Translations under genes and position numbers: made by a program
Notes under the pieces: model-generated
Databases searched by the model: none
Told to the model about the DNA's origin: nothing
Seen by the model: only the letters and a program-made list of their open reading frames with translations
Shown: piece by piece, positions 13,057 to 26,140 of the stretch
Layout of the letters: each line of letters opens with the position of its first letter
Position numbering within the stretch: position 1 is the stretch's first letter
Origin: Eumeta japonica
Taxonomy: Eukaryota > Arthropoda > Insecta > Lepidoptera > Psychidae
DNA length: 64,000 bases
NCBI GenBank assembly: GCA_005406025.1
Contig: BGZK01000136.1
Span: forward strand, 558,001-622,000
Direction: 5' to 3'

Positions 13057-13172
13057 GGGTCTAGCACGACGCTCTAGACAAAGGTCTCTAGCACTGTCTT
13101 TTTCGCACAACGTAATGAATGAAAGAGACAGACCTATAGAGAGACTCTTGTCTAGAACATTATGCTAGGCCC
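13057..13172. mobile_element. Fold-back MITE-like element, 116 bp
   Basis: The ends GGGTCTAGCACGACGCTCTAG... and ...CTAGAACATTATGCTAGGCCC form 33-bp inverted arms with 26 matches. The interior pairs further (ctgtctttttc with gaaagagacag). The whole element can fold into one imperfect stem. No coding sequence. Confidence 0.6.
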
Positions 13173-13489
13173 GCTGGTGACCCCTGTGAGAATGCGTGTG
13201 TCTATGGCGGCGATGATAACATTTGCTACTCGAAATGCTATAAAAAATACATTCATGAATATTTTTCTAAAATAATATAAACAGGTAGACTTAAATGTTG
13301 TTTTGTCTTTTTTCTTTAGTAACTGATGCTAGAGCTACCGATTTCATCCGCTAATCGCAAAGTGCATGGAAACGCTACACTACGTTATAAATGTACGATT
13401 TCTTTCAAAACTCAAAAAGTTTATTAATTTATGTATTTCTTAGAATAGTTAATACCTATTTCTATCATGGTCAAATTTTATTTTTCCAA

Positions 13490-13574
13490 AGAAATTTCGT
13501 GTATACGCACACAATGAAATTTGCATATGTACATCATATGCAAATTTCATTGTGTGCGTATACACGAAATTTCT
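13490..13574. repeat. Perfect 40-bp-arm palindrome with 5-nt loop
   Basis: Left arm 13490-13529 (agaaatttcgtgtatacgca...) is the exact reverse complement of right arm 13535-13574; the loop is tacat. There are no mismatches over 80 paired bases, and pairing stops abruptly at both outer ends. It could be a new template-switch event, a fold-back insertion or an assembly artefact. Confidence 0.9.
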
Positions 13575-14029
13575 ATACATTTTCTTAATCTCCTCATTAG
13601 CCCTAAAGAAGGCCTAAATGACCTAGTAATCTATAAGTAACTTAAAAATTTCAAAATACTAAATGGAATTTAAGAAATATCCCAAGTGGCCGGTATAAGT
13701 GTAAATCAAAAAAATGAAATTTATTTAATATTTAAAAAGGAATAAAGTAGATAAGACTAGAAATCCTAATAAAACAAGTAAATAAAAAAAAAATAAGTGG
13801 CAGGCTATAAAAAGTACATAGTACTTTTCTCTTATAATATTGTTTTCTTTTCTTTTTCTATTAATACACAAAAAAAAGTATTGTGTCTTTGTACTTTATA
13901 AGCTGACTTGTATTTTCTTCTTCGTCAAATTATTCGAGAACGAAGTGCACTATATCAAGCCCTACCGCTGAGCGATGCTGAGCTATTATAGAACGCGACA
14001 TCCTAGAAAATCAAAATTACACTAAAACT

Positions 14030-14090
14030 CATTAGTTGGAAGGCGCACGGTGAAACACTCGAGCCACCCAGCCAGACAAAATCGCATCCG
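14030..14090 (-). repeat. Partial tRNA-derived SINE head
   Basis: Minus-strand GGTGGCTCGAGTG and CGCCTTCCA resemble the head of the SINE at 12100-12155, but the box B part is missing or decayed. Confidence 0.35.
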
Positions 14091-14099
14091 ACGAACCCC

Positions 14100-16027
14100 A
14101 TTTAATTTGAATAAGCGAAGCGAGTCACGTTCACCAAATAAGCTGTACTAACAAGCGGTGTATCGCTTGCAGTGATTGTTAATTGATTAGATTAAAAATT
14201 TGGCCAGACTTGCGGCGCGTCGGCCCTACGGCCGCCCTCCGCGACTTAATTATCACAGCACCGCTAATCTTCTGCGGTGTCTTTTACAATTTGGAAAGTG
14301 ACAGATGCGCTCCTTTGTTGATAATTTTGTTTTGTCAAAGATCAATATCCCTTTGAAAACCAGTTCGGTTTTAAATAGCAAAAAAGCTGAATTTTTTGGT
14401 CGGAACTGAACATCGCTGCGTATTGTCGTTCAAAGAAATATATTTAATCATTTATGAGAGCGTTCATGAAAATTTTCAATAAGTCAAAATAAACATGTTT
14501 TACGTCTTCTTACAACAAAATTTGCCGAAAAATCGTATATAATATGCTACAACAATATTAGAAACGCATAAGAAAACTTATGAAGCTTTTACAAACAAAT
14601 TACTTATTCGTGTGAAATCGAAAGCTCGCTTCTTTTCATTCTAATAACAAAAGCCTTTTTCTTACCTCTTCGAACGCTTATTACAATAATGTATTCCGAT
14701 AAGCGTATACTTTACTGCGCGGGGAACCCTAAAACCATAAGCTCGCCACGGTGAACCCCGACATTGTCAACTGCATTTTATCGCCCGAATATTTTTATTT
14801 GAATATCTATAGTTATTTTTCGGGCGTCTGCCGGAAAATTCGGTTTCAAAATTGAGTTAAAATGACAGTGGCGCGCGTAGTGATTCGCCCCGCGGTCGCA
14901 TTAACAGAGTTAGGGGCCAAAATTGGATTTACTGGGGACGTTTTATTGGTACACTTGTTACGAATTTGAGCACACCGCGCGTTCGTTTCAGGGCTTCCGT
15001 ATGATTTGTGCACACGAGCCGGCGTTATTGACAATACTTTTTATTTCCTCTTTTGTGCAGGCGAGGCTCGCGAAGGGCGACGCGTTTGCAGTACAACCTC
15101 GAAGCGTGAGTTAAAACTAATTGTGTGATCAATTTTCGAATATGCTATCTCAAATGTTAATACATAGTGTACATTGTGTAGTCGTTTATTGTAGTAAGCT
15201 CATTGAGCATTGTACTATTATTTCTTTTAGGTTTCTTCTAAAATTATTTAATTTAGCTTTACGACGGTGTGTTCTAATCATCACGCTGATCAAGCAAACG
15301 GATTTAGCTGTATCTACGTACATACTGGATCCGTGATTTTTGGTTCAATTATATGGGTGTTTTTAGAATCAGATTACTTCACACTGATTCCATCATTTTT
15401 GGTAGCTGTAATCATTTTATGAGTAATGACACTCACAACAAGATCGAAGTTATTGAATATTGACAACAAAAACCATGCAGATAATTTAATTTTATAGTAA
15501 TATTTTATACGTTTTTTATAAATTAAAGCTTATGTAAATAATCTCAATTCGTTTCTATATTATTAACTAGTTGATACTTGGTGAGTATCGCTGTATGTAT
15601 ATTTGTAAATAAGAAATTAAAACAAAAAAACGAATTGCGTCCAATTACATTTGCATGACAGCCATACAGGATTTCAATCACTTGCCGTTTTTATCGTAAT
15701 ATTGCGTCGCCCCATTTATTGAAAATTAGACAAACTACTTTCTAAAACTTTGCAATAATGTGTCGAATACAATTTAAAATTTGAGCTCAATCAATTTTGT
15801 GGTATTTGAGTCTATAAATAACACACGGAATCAACATTTATGGATAAATCGTGTATATTAATACGTTAAGCATAAGGTGTTTGCATCCTTTTTTAGAAAA
15901 AAACAACACAATTACTTTATATGAATTTGATATCACTCAACACATGCTTGCGCAATATGAAAAGTATTATACATATACATTTTGTGTGAATTCTTCGCAA
16001 GGGTACATCTGCGGGCATTAATAAGAA
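14100..16027. other. Intron 2 spacer with a GC-rich patch at 14200-14280
   Basis: No recognised gene. Short open frames at 14846-15336 lack family resemblance. A second moderately GC-rich stretch lies at 14860-15110. Confidence 0.35.
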
Positions 16028-16120
16028 GTTTAACTGCTAAACAAGGTTTAGCAAAGGATTAGGTTATTTAGTTAATGTAAACCGGGTTAAGGTATTACAA
16101 TGGTTGTTCAGCAGTTAAAC
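16028..16120. repeat. Inverted repeat, 17-bp arms
   Basis: GTTTAACTGCTAAACAA at 16028-16044 pairs with TTGTTCAGCAGTTAAAC at 16104-16120 with one mismatch, around a 59-bp centre. It may be a small fold-back element. Confidence 0.5.
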
Positions 16121-19100
16121 GACATAGTATTACTGCAAAGCTGATCGGTCCTAATAAAACCGTAATTATTTCAGAAATATCAGAATCAGATCATCAGGAA
16201 CAGGATTATCAAACCCTTACGAACTATGAAGAAAAGAATTACCTGTTAAATTTGCATTCTCCTTGACCGTTCACAAATCTCAGGTCAAACGCTAAAGCTG
16301 GTAGGATTTTTTTTGCCGTCACCAGTACTTACGCATGGGTAATCATATCTTACGCTTTCCAAAATTCGAGATTTCAAAAATTGAACTAATCCAATTACAG
16401 AAAGTAAAAAACAAATTGTAAAAGATGGCTTTATACATGTTTCAATTACTGTTTATAAAGAAGTTTTGTAAAAAAGAGTAAATGCAATTAATAATTACTG
16501 TAATTGTATAATGTGATAATTATTAAACATATTGCGAATTTTTGGCAGGAGTACAGCAAGTATATAAGAAATTCAATACAAAATACAAATATAATGTATT
16601 CTTTTTATTTTGAGGTTTTTTGTCCTGTCAACAGGCAATGGGTGACATTTACTTACTGCATAGACACAATAGAGGACAGAATTTGATTATATTATTCAAA
16701 GTGTTAACCTTTAGGAATCTTTTTCTAAGATGTTCTGCAGAAAAAAAAAACGAAATTGTTTTTATGATACAAACACGAGACGTATATACGAAATATTGCC
16801 GTAAATCAGGGTCCCCGAGGTACATTTACTTGGCCGCACGCTCCGACAGGCAATATCTGTGATTTGCCTCGATGCGAGTTGCCTACGTTTTTTTTATTGT
16901 GAATTTGGGTATTCGGCACTGCCGTTTCACTGGTGTTTTTGGGGTTCAGTATCTACAAACGGACAATTGAACCCTTACAACGTCAGACGCATGTGCACCC
17001 GTCTGTTTATAATAGTTAAACATTTTTTGAAAATGACTATTCGCGCGAAACTTATATTTTGCACATTATTAAAATAAATCGACCTTCGCCGAAAAAATTA
17101 AAGGCGGCCAGTATTCGAAATAACTTTGTCCTTCTAAGCATGCGTAAAAAGAATTAAAAGTGTTTTTTTATAACTCTGGTCTCATGTTTTCTGAGATTTT
17201 GTTAAAAATTTATTTGAAATCTCATTTTTTTCGTTTATATCTCAATGTAGAAACATGTGAAAATAAATATTTTAATGTCCACATTTAACTAATTTAGAGA
17301 TGAAAATCGTTTTGGTGGTTTAGCAAAATACAAAATAATTTAGGACGAAGTCGCTTAGTTTTGCAGCTTTTTTCTGGTCGAAATTTGCGCAGTGCATGAA
17401 ATGCATTAATATTATTCAGGTAACTTTCAGATTCAGGTGTTTTTCTAGAATCATCGGAAGTATTCAGTCGATGAATTTTCAATTTCACTCAATATCATAA
17501 AATCATGTATTTATACACATATCGATATAAGGATGTGTTAAACAGATATATATTAAAATAAAACTCAAATTTCCATAAATTTGACATCCAAAAAGTAACG
17601 ATTAAAAAATATTTGAGATGTTTATAATTTTCCAATTACGCTTTTTATAAGACCTTACTTAAACGAAATTTTTCAATTAAAGAATTTTAAAAATATTTTA
17701 CTAATTTATTGCTATACTTAAAAAAATGTGAACATGCTGTCTATTTTTTTACTTAAAACTACAGCAATTTCTGGACACGAAAAGTGCGAAACAGACAAAG
17801 GTAAAGGGAGGACTTTATTGTGTAGCATTCACTTATGAGTACGGTCAGCAAATGAAAATTGATAAAAGTATTTAAAATAAATCTTATTCCTTGCCGTTTC
17901 TCACAAATTCTTGTGAAAAATATAGGGATATCAGTTTCAATATATTTCTTTAATTTATTAATTAATTTAAGAATATAAAATATAACAAGATAATATGTAT
18001 CAAGATTTGATTATTTGATAGGGAATATACATGGAAAATAAAATAATATGGACTTCTTGTCAGGTAGTTTTTTAGTGATGCAGTCTAAGTAAGCCGATCA
18101 ACAAGCAGGAATCTCATAATTTTATCCATACATTTGCATCGCAATAGATTGACCAGAAGTCATTTTGAAACACGACCGTATATGTATATATGTATACATA
18201 TATAAAACATAAGTGTGTTTTGTTTCGCTATAGGATCATTATTCATCTTCGTTTTTCAAATGTACTCAAGCACATTAGAAATTCTATACATATTATAGAA
18301 TAACATTTTTACAATATTAAAGAATTTAGAGACATTTCTGCTGTCGGTACCGGGCGGGGTAACCGCATTAGGGCCAACAATGACTTGATGAGTGCAAATC
18401 TGATTTGTGAACCCTCCTCCGTTATTTTAAACCGAATCTACATAGTTTTGGCTATCAGGGGTTAGCGACTGTTGGATTCTCTTGGAGTCATATAAATGTG
18501 TCTAAATTTTAAGGAAGCCTGTGTTTTGATTTGAATGATTTATACGTTTTTACATCATAAAGGTTGTACCAATGAATGGTTATGATTTCAACTCTCTATA
18601 CTTGCGCATGGATATTCTTTCAAAAATTTGAAGGCGTCACGTGTGGATTGATTAGTTTTGTATGTTTTAATTTAAATTTTTTGTATGTATAAAAAATAGT
18701 CGGAACGAAGCTTGGGACATATTGTTATTAATTTAAAAATATATCTATTTCAAATCTTTAATGACGGATATTAGGATTTTAACATTTAAAGCAATAAAAA
18801 TTTAAAGCAAAAAAAAAAGTACGAGTAAATTAAAATATCATTTTAATTTACATCTGTAGATACAATGTTCTCATTGAAATATTTTCGGTTAAAAAATTTA
18901 TTACTAGTTTCCGTAAGACGCTGAATTTAATTTTGAAAGCACTATATAGTATTTTTTGACAAATTATTTTTAATATAAGTAACATATTAAAAGGTGCACA
19001 TAAAAGTTAAATAATTAAAATAGCAAAAAAAAAAAACATTTCCTACTTATAAAATTTTTAGGCGCTTATTTGACGTTTATCCGTTTAATGAAAAATTAGC

Positions 19101-21394
19101 CCTAAAAATTTTTCTTTATTTTAATAAAACATTATGTAAGAAAATAAAAGTTTTACAAATTTTCTGATTTTATAAATTTGTTATATGTTGCAAAAACAGC
19201 CCTTTTAATTTATGTCATAATATTTATCACATAATCTACGACCTATACAGCCTTTTCATTTTGTGTCCTAGGCCTGGGTGATTGACATTTTGATTCAAAA
19301 CGAGACATGAAGACACCTCCGTATTGCATGCAAGCCGATGCCAGATGCTTTGTTTTTAAGAAAAGGTTATATGAATTTATTAAAAATGTATATGTAGGAT
19401 TCGAATAATTACGAAGGTGTTATGCGACTCTGGTACAGGATTGCTATTACATGTAATGCATTTATTATCTATAAGATATTTCTATTTCATGAAATCTGAT
19501 GAGTGCGAAAGTTTTGCTATTTTAAGTTTCTGATGTTAAAAAAAATGTACGTCAGTAAGCTGCAATAATCAAGAATTAAAATAGAATAATTTCTTAAAGT
19601 GTAAGATAATTATTTATAATCATTAAGGTAATCACTTTTAGTACAAAAAAGTGTATTTTTATTTATTTTTAAATAGTTTCATAATGCAATTATTACCATC
19701 AAACATAGCAACGTATAGCGTAATCACTCGCACTAATTGGTTACAACCAAAACAGACCAACAAGTAAACAGATCATAGATAAGTAGCTCGACTGCGACCC
19801 TGAGAATAAGAAGTCTGTTTCCCACGCAAGAACAAAAAATACAGATTCATATAAATCGTCATGTGCTTGTGAATATTGTAATATAAGTACTCATAGAACA
19901 GATCACCGTACGTCGGACTGGTGCCTTGAGTGCATAGCGAAAATTCAAATGTTACGGTACAGTCGTGCAACTTTGATTCGATTGAAAAGCATTTTAATGT
20001 GCCTTTTTTGACTTTTTTTCTTATTTTCAAAAAAAAATAGAATACAATTTTCATCGTCTGCATATTTTTTGCTTAATAAATAGTAAGCTTACTCCCGATG
20101 CGTGAATTTTTCCTTGCTTAGGATTTTATCTGGATCTTTATATATTCCTGGAATAATCTTTGTATTTATATTGTAGCGCAATGAACCCATTGCTTGGGAG
20201 AAATGTTGTTTTAGGACGAGAGCATTTAATATTTTTGTATAAGTGCATTGTATAATTTTCGTTTAAAGCTCTTATCTATATCGTATTATCACAAAGATAT
20301 CGCGTTCCTTTGACAAAGCTGGATCTATGATTGTAAACAAAGATGGTTTTCGAAGGGAACAAGTTGGTTTATATTTTCAATCATATGACAACAGCTCCAT
20401 GAGTTGATGTTGTTTGAATTCAGTCTCTTTTTCTAGTTCACACTGATATTTTCTTTTCCAATTATCGCCGTTTATATCAATTTATTAACGATTTTCTTAT
20501 ACCACCATCGACTTGTAACTTAACTGTCTTCATGCTTAATGCATAAATTCTCCCATATTATAGGGTGTTCCTTCAGTTTAATGTTTGTCTCTACTTATGG
20601 CCAATTATACTAGAATCAAGATGATTATTTTCAGCTTCTAAATTGTACTCTCAAATTGATTTATATCGCAGTTCTTTGTTCAAAACATTTTCCCTTGAAC
20701 ATTTATTTATATGTAGAATTATCGTTCCAGAATCCAGAGTTGGTTGCCGAGCCCTGCCTTTCGACAGTGACAAAGCTCGCTTGATTGCATTAATATCTCA
20801 ATAATACGACCGCTACTGTTACATAACTTTGCGCACACTCCGCGTTCATTTGACGTCACTACGAATTAATACTAATTTAGACGAGATCGCTTTGACATAG
20901 TTAAACGTCTAATTTGCTTTTTATCCAAGCGAACCCAAAAAAAAATTGGTCTTACGGTTTTAGTATTCTGTACTATGTCTATAAAACAATAATGATTTTT
21001 ATTAACTCTTCTGTGTGTATTTGGCCGTAATAAATTTATGTAATTTTTTTTTCGACAGTTGAGCAGATAGATAGATAGATAAGATGTTCGTAGTCAAGTC
21101 AAAGTCTAACGTGTAAAACATTTATTCAAAATAATATTAATATATATAACAATATAATGCTTACAAAAATAACTGTTTGATAATTTGGCTTTCTCTGTTT
21201 GCAAATTTAAATTATTTTTCTATTCAGGTTTTATAAAAGTTTTCAATAATAAAATCACTTTTAGAAATATGTATAAATAAATACATTTTGAAATTCCTTA
21301 ATAAAGTATATACACGATATGTTACCTAATTGAATGTCCAAGTCAATTTAAAAGTATAAATGTTATTCCTTACAGTCTTTCAAGTTTATAATGA
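16121..21394. other. AT-rich intron 2 sequence near the bHLH exon
   Basis: I see no genes or strong repeats. A short (gata)n-like run lies at 21065-21083. The TATA-rich palindrome near 18183-18202 is trivial. Confidence 0.4.
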
Positions 21395-21402
21395 ACATAT
21401 AC

Positions 21403-21641
21403 CTTTTAGTGTCTTGCTCGAAGGCGGTAGATCTCGACTCCATGGCGGATCTCCGTGTCCGGAAAAGTCCCGTAGCTTGAGGTAGCTGATGGTCAACCTG
21501 ATGATTGACGCTTTGTCCAACTGGCTCGTGATCGCAGCCGGGAGGGGCAGCATCTTCGCCAGCTCGTAGAACTCGTAGTTCTCTTTCCCTCTTCTCGACC
21601 TTGCCGCGTCTCTGCTCTTCTCTTTCCTCAGCTCGAGAATA
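21403..21641 (-). CDS. trh: trachealess (trh) coding exon 2, bHLH domain
   Basis: This internal exon of 239 nt supplies the last base of Gly68 and 79 full codons (residues 69-147), then one base of the next codon. It encodes the whole bHLH domain: basic region [17 protein letters not shown] (69-85), helix 1 [17 protein letters not shown] (86-102), loop [11 protein letters not shown] (103-113) and helix 2 [14 protein letters not shown] (114-127), followed by [17 protein letters not shown]. This matches Trachealess/NPAS1/3-type bHLH-PAS factors nearly residue for residue, and the GHGDPPW tail is diagnostic of Trh. The 5' boundary follows a strong acceptor (cttttcctaattcttacag). The 3' boundary is AAAAG|GTATAT; reading on would reach a stop after only a few codons. 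Codon use is GC-rich against an AT-rich intron, as expected for a constrained exon. The PAS-A and PAS-B exons must lie beyond the left edge of the window. Confidence 0.96.
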
Positions 21642-21699
21642 CTGTAAGAATTAGGAAAAGTTTAGAGATAGCTGGAAGTTTAATAGTAAAATATATTAT

Positions 21700-23987
21700 C
21701 TCTGCAATGTCGGGTGGACATATTAAGAGGATAATAAATAACAAATTAACGCAACGGTGATAATTGAGAAGTTAAGACACCCAATTCTGACTCAGAATGC
21801 ACGAGTTCAATTGCAAACTGAATACAGTGAATGTTGACTCATTTAAAATTCAATTAAAAAAGCAGCCAATAAGCCATCAAAGGTTTATTGCTATTTTTTT
21901 GTTGTAAAACGGAGTATAACAAGTGTTTTATATAGAACTGTGAAGTCCTGACGTCATAGTTTACTATTGTCTTCTCTACCTAATTAGAAATTTAAATCAG
22001 TCAATTCATTAAGAAAAAAACCGGGTCATTTAGTTTTTTTTTATTTTATTTCTTCAGTAAAAGCTCCTCTATTTGCTGAATATTCAAATGTAACTATTTT
22101 ACAGTAGCCACGATAAGACAAAGAAGCAATAACAGAATACTGAAGTCAATTCATATTAGTGTTCTATAAAATAAATTGCCTATTTCTCAAAAAAGATCAA
22201 GCGAAAAATCCTTGATACTCTCCAATTATCCATTCAAATCTAATATCAATTTTGTTTACACTTTTTGGTGTCGCATTTAATCTAATTTTGTACGTCATCC
22301 AGAAATAGGTGTGATCTCACCATTGTCAATACAGTAAATCTATTATCCAGTCACGATTCGAGAAGAAATATTGCAGTGGGTGTAGCCAGAAAACTCCACC
22401 CTAAAGGCGGGGCGAACTTAATGAGAAGCTTTGTTTATTAGCTCCCACACCTGTCGCACGCACACACCGACAGACCGTATCACGTTTAAGCCCGTATGTG
22501 TATAAGAAATGTTCAGTAGTCCGATTTAAACGTGTTCATATCGTTCATATGAACAATAAAAAATCTGTTCGAATGAAAGTAGTGCAGATCTGTTGATAAA
22601 TTAGAAATTTGGGATTTTGTCAGATTTGGAAGCTTAATTACAATAAAATCAAGCAAATCTAACTTGTCAGTGAAAAGTCATTTATTTATTGAGAATAAAG
22701 TTTATCTCAGTTATTTGTCTTAATTATTTTGGGTGTGCTTTTCTTAAATTTATTTAAGTTCCGTCCATTTTTTGAATATGAAAATCCGGTTAAAAAAAAA
22801 AAACGATTTTTTTATATTTAAGTGAACGTACTAAGAGCGTGTACTCAATGTAGTCATGCGTATTAATATTTAGATTTCTTCATATTTAAATGCCTTAACA
22901 TTAAGTAAAAGATTTATCTACTTATAATAACGTAAAGATCGTTCGGTTTAAGCCAACTACATTTGAGCAAACTTAAACAATCAAAATATGTCAGTTAAAC
23001 CTTTCAACTGACAAACAGTTAAAAAATATACATAAATATACTTGAAACTTATAAAAATTGTGCGAAACCCCTTTAATCTTTAAATTCAGGGAAAAAGAAT
23101 ACAATTTGATTTTTTATTAGTTTATTTTAATTAAAAATAATAGAAAGTTTAGAAAGCAATTGAATTGATTTTAAAATCGTGTTAAACAAGCGCATCGTCC
23201 GTATTTACACACACGCACAAAAAAAAAAATAAAGAAGGAATTTCCAAACCTTTCTACCGTGAATACTTGTATACCTAGCAAAGCGACTACTACAAAAGGT
23301 AGCTCGGTTTAACAACAGGCAGAGGCGTTAAACCGGCGACCCGCGCCGTCAGCGGATCGTTGATGATCGCTTTTTACGACCGCTGGTTTACTGCACCTGA
23401 CTAAGGTGAGCAATCGACATTATCCCACCGGTCGCCGCCGCCATTTCTAACTTTCTTGAGTTCGCGTCTTGCGCCTGCGTCCAAAAGTAAAATGAATTGA
23501 TCTCGTAAAATTTGTAATCTCTACAATTTTTCTATTTTTAATTTGGCAGTTTAAAATGTATATAGATTAAAATTCTGTTGGTACATGATTTGATGGGAAG
23601 AAAAGTTTTTTCTATACTGATTAAATAGAACAACAATATTTTATAGAGACAAAAGAAAACCTCTCTTGAAAAGCAAAACGGACTCGCTGTTGGCTCACCA
23701 CAGAATATTTTATATGACAATTTCTCAATACAAAGAAAACCAACAATTAACAGCTCCATCAAAACTTTTATATGATATGGTCTTCCAGTTTTTTCTGTTG
23801 CTGGTAAAGAGAAATTTATAAACAATTTATCTGATGATTTTAAGTGGTAATTGATTGTGATGAGCTGTATAGCAATTTCAGAACTATGTGGTAGATAAAA
23901 ATGTGGGAGACAATGAGGTAATTAAAATATGACAGAATAAAAATAATATAATGAAATGAATTTGTATATATATATGAATCGATGTTG

Positions 23988-23990
<3 letters not shown>
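21700..23990. other. Intron 1 sequence with a GC-rich patch at 23320-23480
   Basis: No coding sense. The patch at 23320-23480 (ggcgacccgcgccgtcagcg, then cgccgccgccatttc) is CpG-rich within AT-rich flanks and lies 1.7 kb from exon 2. cggtttaac and gttaaaccg form a short inverted pair at its left edge. It is a candidate regulatory element only. Confidence 0.35.

Positions 23991-23998
<8 letters not shown>

Positions 23999-24036
<38 letters not shown>
23999..24036. repeat. (GT)n microsatellite
   Basis: Nineteen GT units, preceded by a short (TA)n tract. Confidence 0.95.
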
Positions 24037-24040
<4 letters not shown>

Positions 24041-25286
24041 TATCGCTAAACTTCAACCCAATTTACACCAATTATCATGGAAATTGTCATATACCTATAT
24101 GTAATTTTTCGTGCAAGCTTTTGTGCCATATTCTTTGTTGTAAATCCCAATCCCTTAGCTCTGTAGCATATCAACTTCTATACCGTTTAATCCTATCACC
24201 TAATTTCTTTTCACGAACATGGATTTGTCCATGCATTATTTCAATCTTTAACCACTGACCTATTGTGTTACAGGGCACATGCGTTTTTTAATATTAATCC
24301 ATTTTCCTTATCTCAGCGCCATATCTGTTATTGCCTATTATTCCACTCAAGTTGTAGCAAGTGGTGTTTGCATGTAGCAATATGGGTAAATGAAATCAAT
24401 TCAAAAACAATATTTTTTTTGTATTAGAATTTTGGTGATTTTGCTTCAGGAGATCGACTATTTATCAAAGTGTTAAAGCCCGGTTCATTCAATATTCAAT
24501 CAGTACAAGAGCAAAGGGCATATCTCACAAAAATAAAAATATTTATCTACTTTAAAAAAAAGTAAATAGTGGATAAGTTTTAAAATATTCAAAGCTAGGA
24601 TTTTATTCTATTGTCTCACATAAAAGTAGCTATGATATTGTAGAAACTTGAGATCAGTGAGAGAAAGTCTTATTAGAATTAAATACGGGGGTTGAAACGG
24701 AATTTGTACAAGAAAAAATACAATGAAATCTAAAAATGTATTGCTTTACGTTATTAAAAATGGATATGAATATTAAAAGATTGCCGCAAATGATAAAATT
24801 TAAAGATAATTATCTTTAAGTTTTAATAGAGCCGGCAACCTTACTTTGTATTTAATAAATACACTAAATATAATAAGTATACAAATAGATTTTATTTTTA
24901 ATGTTTTATCGTAGTAGCTGTGCAGTTATTTAAATAAATAGTGAAAAACTCTAGATTAAAAAATCATTATCGTTAAAAAATCTCGTTAGTCACGGATTTA
25001 CAGTTACGGTACCATAAGATCTGCAAGTTAAACTGAGAAATAATAGTCGAACTAGCAAAAAAATTGCTATCACAGAATCGTCACAAATCGTCCCGCGTAC
25101 TATATTGTTCTTGGGGCTTACATAATATATTCTTTAGATAAAAAAAATATAGTAGAATTAATATACGTCATATATTTTGTACCAATATAATTACATAAAT
25201 AATACAAGAAAAGGAAAAGAAAAGATTGCTTTTAATATATTTGTTACATTTTTAAGTTATTTTAGAGCACGTAAAAGCGTCGTTTC

Positions 25287-25316
25287 ATAGCTTCTAAGCT
25301 ATTGCTTAGAAGCTAT
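25287..25316. repeat. 13-bp-arm perfect hairpin
   Basis: ATAGCTTCTAAGC and its exact complement flank a 4-nt loop (tatt). Confidence 0.6.
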
Positions 25317-25539
25317 TGATACACAAACCCGCGTGAAGCCGGATTTAAAATCTAGTATGATAAGTAAATAGACTTCTAAACGTCCGCATTTAATTTAAAA
25401 GCAAAACTCGCAATAAATAGCTTATCAGCTCGCAACGACAGCGCGGGGACTAATAACTCTTAAAAAATAAAGAAAACCTAAACAAACCCTTTCCAGCGAT
25501 AAGATCGCATTTACCGATAAAACGGATGCCCTTTTTAAG

Positions 25540-25690
25540 TACAACGCGACCGAACGGCCCCTACGGCGGGCGCGCGTCCTGCGCGACCGGCACGCGGAAG
25601 GGCATTTGATTGTTTAAAATAACTTTAGACTGACCTCCGGGGGTTCCCGCCCTAAACTATTACGGCGTTGCCTTGACCGTCTCCGGGATG
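25540..25690. other. GC-rich island in intron 1
   Basis: CpG-dense stretch (cgaacggcccctacggcggg, gcgcgcgtcctgcgcgaccg) with no coding sense in either strand. It might be a conserved regulatory element. Confidence 0.35.
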
Positions 25691-25929
25691 GAAAAGTATT
25701 CTTTCCTTTTCTTAAAAAAAAAACGGGCGTAAAAAGAAGAAAAACATTGTTTCGTTAACTAAAATCTATTGTTTATTTGCGCGTTATTATCATAAATTGA
25801 TGAGTCTATATTTTGCATCACGTTTTATCACGCTAATGCTAAGGTTATCTCGTTTTTAAGAGGTCGGACCTTATAGGTACCCTACGCGCTGGTTCCGTGT
25901 TATTTGTGCGTTACTAATGACTAATGTCA

Positions 25930-26140
25930 CTAAAGTGGTGGCGTCACCAAAATGATTGTGTCACCAAATTGATGGCGTCATCCGACACCGATGGCTCAAC
26001 GCGTTTTGCGAGTTACAAAGCCAGCGATAATCAATTTGATTTAAGTTAAAATTTCATTGGTTAAATCGCCGTGATCAGGGTCGAACCATGTATCGATCGG
26101 TGTAAAGGCAACGATTTTAGCCACTGAGCACATATCGCTT
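25930..26140 (-). mobile_element. tRNA-headed SINE, copy b
   Basis: Minus strand head near 26135: GTGCTCAGTGGCTAAAATCG then ATGGTTCGACCC (box B). Body shares the order 'ggctcaac...ttaaaatt..gttaaatcgccgtgatcagg' with copies a and c. The open frame 26041-26322 minus lies over it and is not a gene. Confidence 0.55.

Larger units (their letters stand above)
1..21402 (-). other. trh: trh intron 2, 5' part (runs off the left edge)
   Basis: This sequence follows the AAAAG|GTATAT donor of exon 2 and reaches the window edge with no further trh exon. I looked on the minus strand for the PAS-A exon (motifs such as GTHILQSLDGFA or YISETVSIYLGL) and did not find it. The intron is therefore at least 21.4 kb. 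It holds a mariner relic, one copy of the 470-bp repeat, tRNA-derived SINE pieces, a perfect long palindrome and other hairpins, listed separately. Confidence 0.8.

Noticed and set aside
13490..13574. Palindrome as a microRNA precursor
   Set aside because: Arms are perfectly paired over 40 bp with a 5-nt loop and no bulges, unlike typical animal pre-miRNAs.
1..21402. Trh PAS-A exon
   Set aside because: Searched for by motif on the minus strand and not found; it must lie outside the window.
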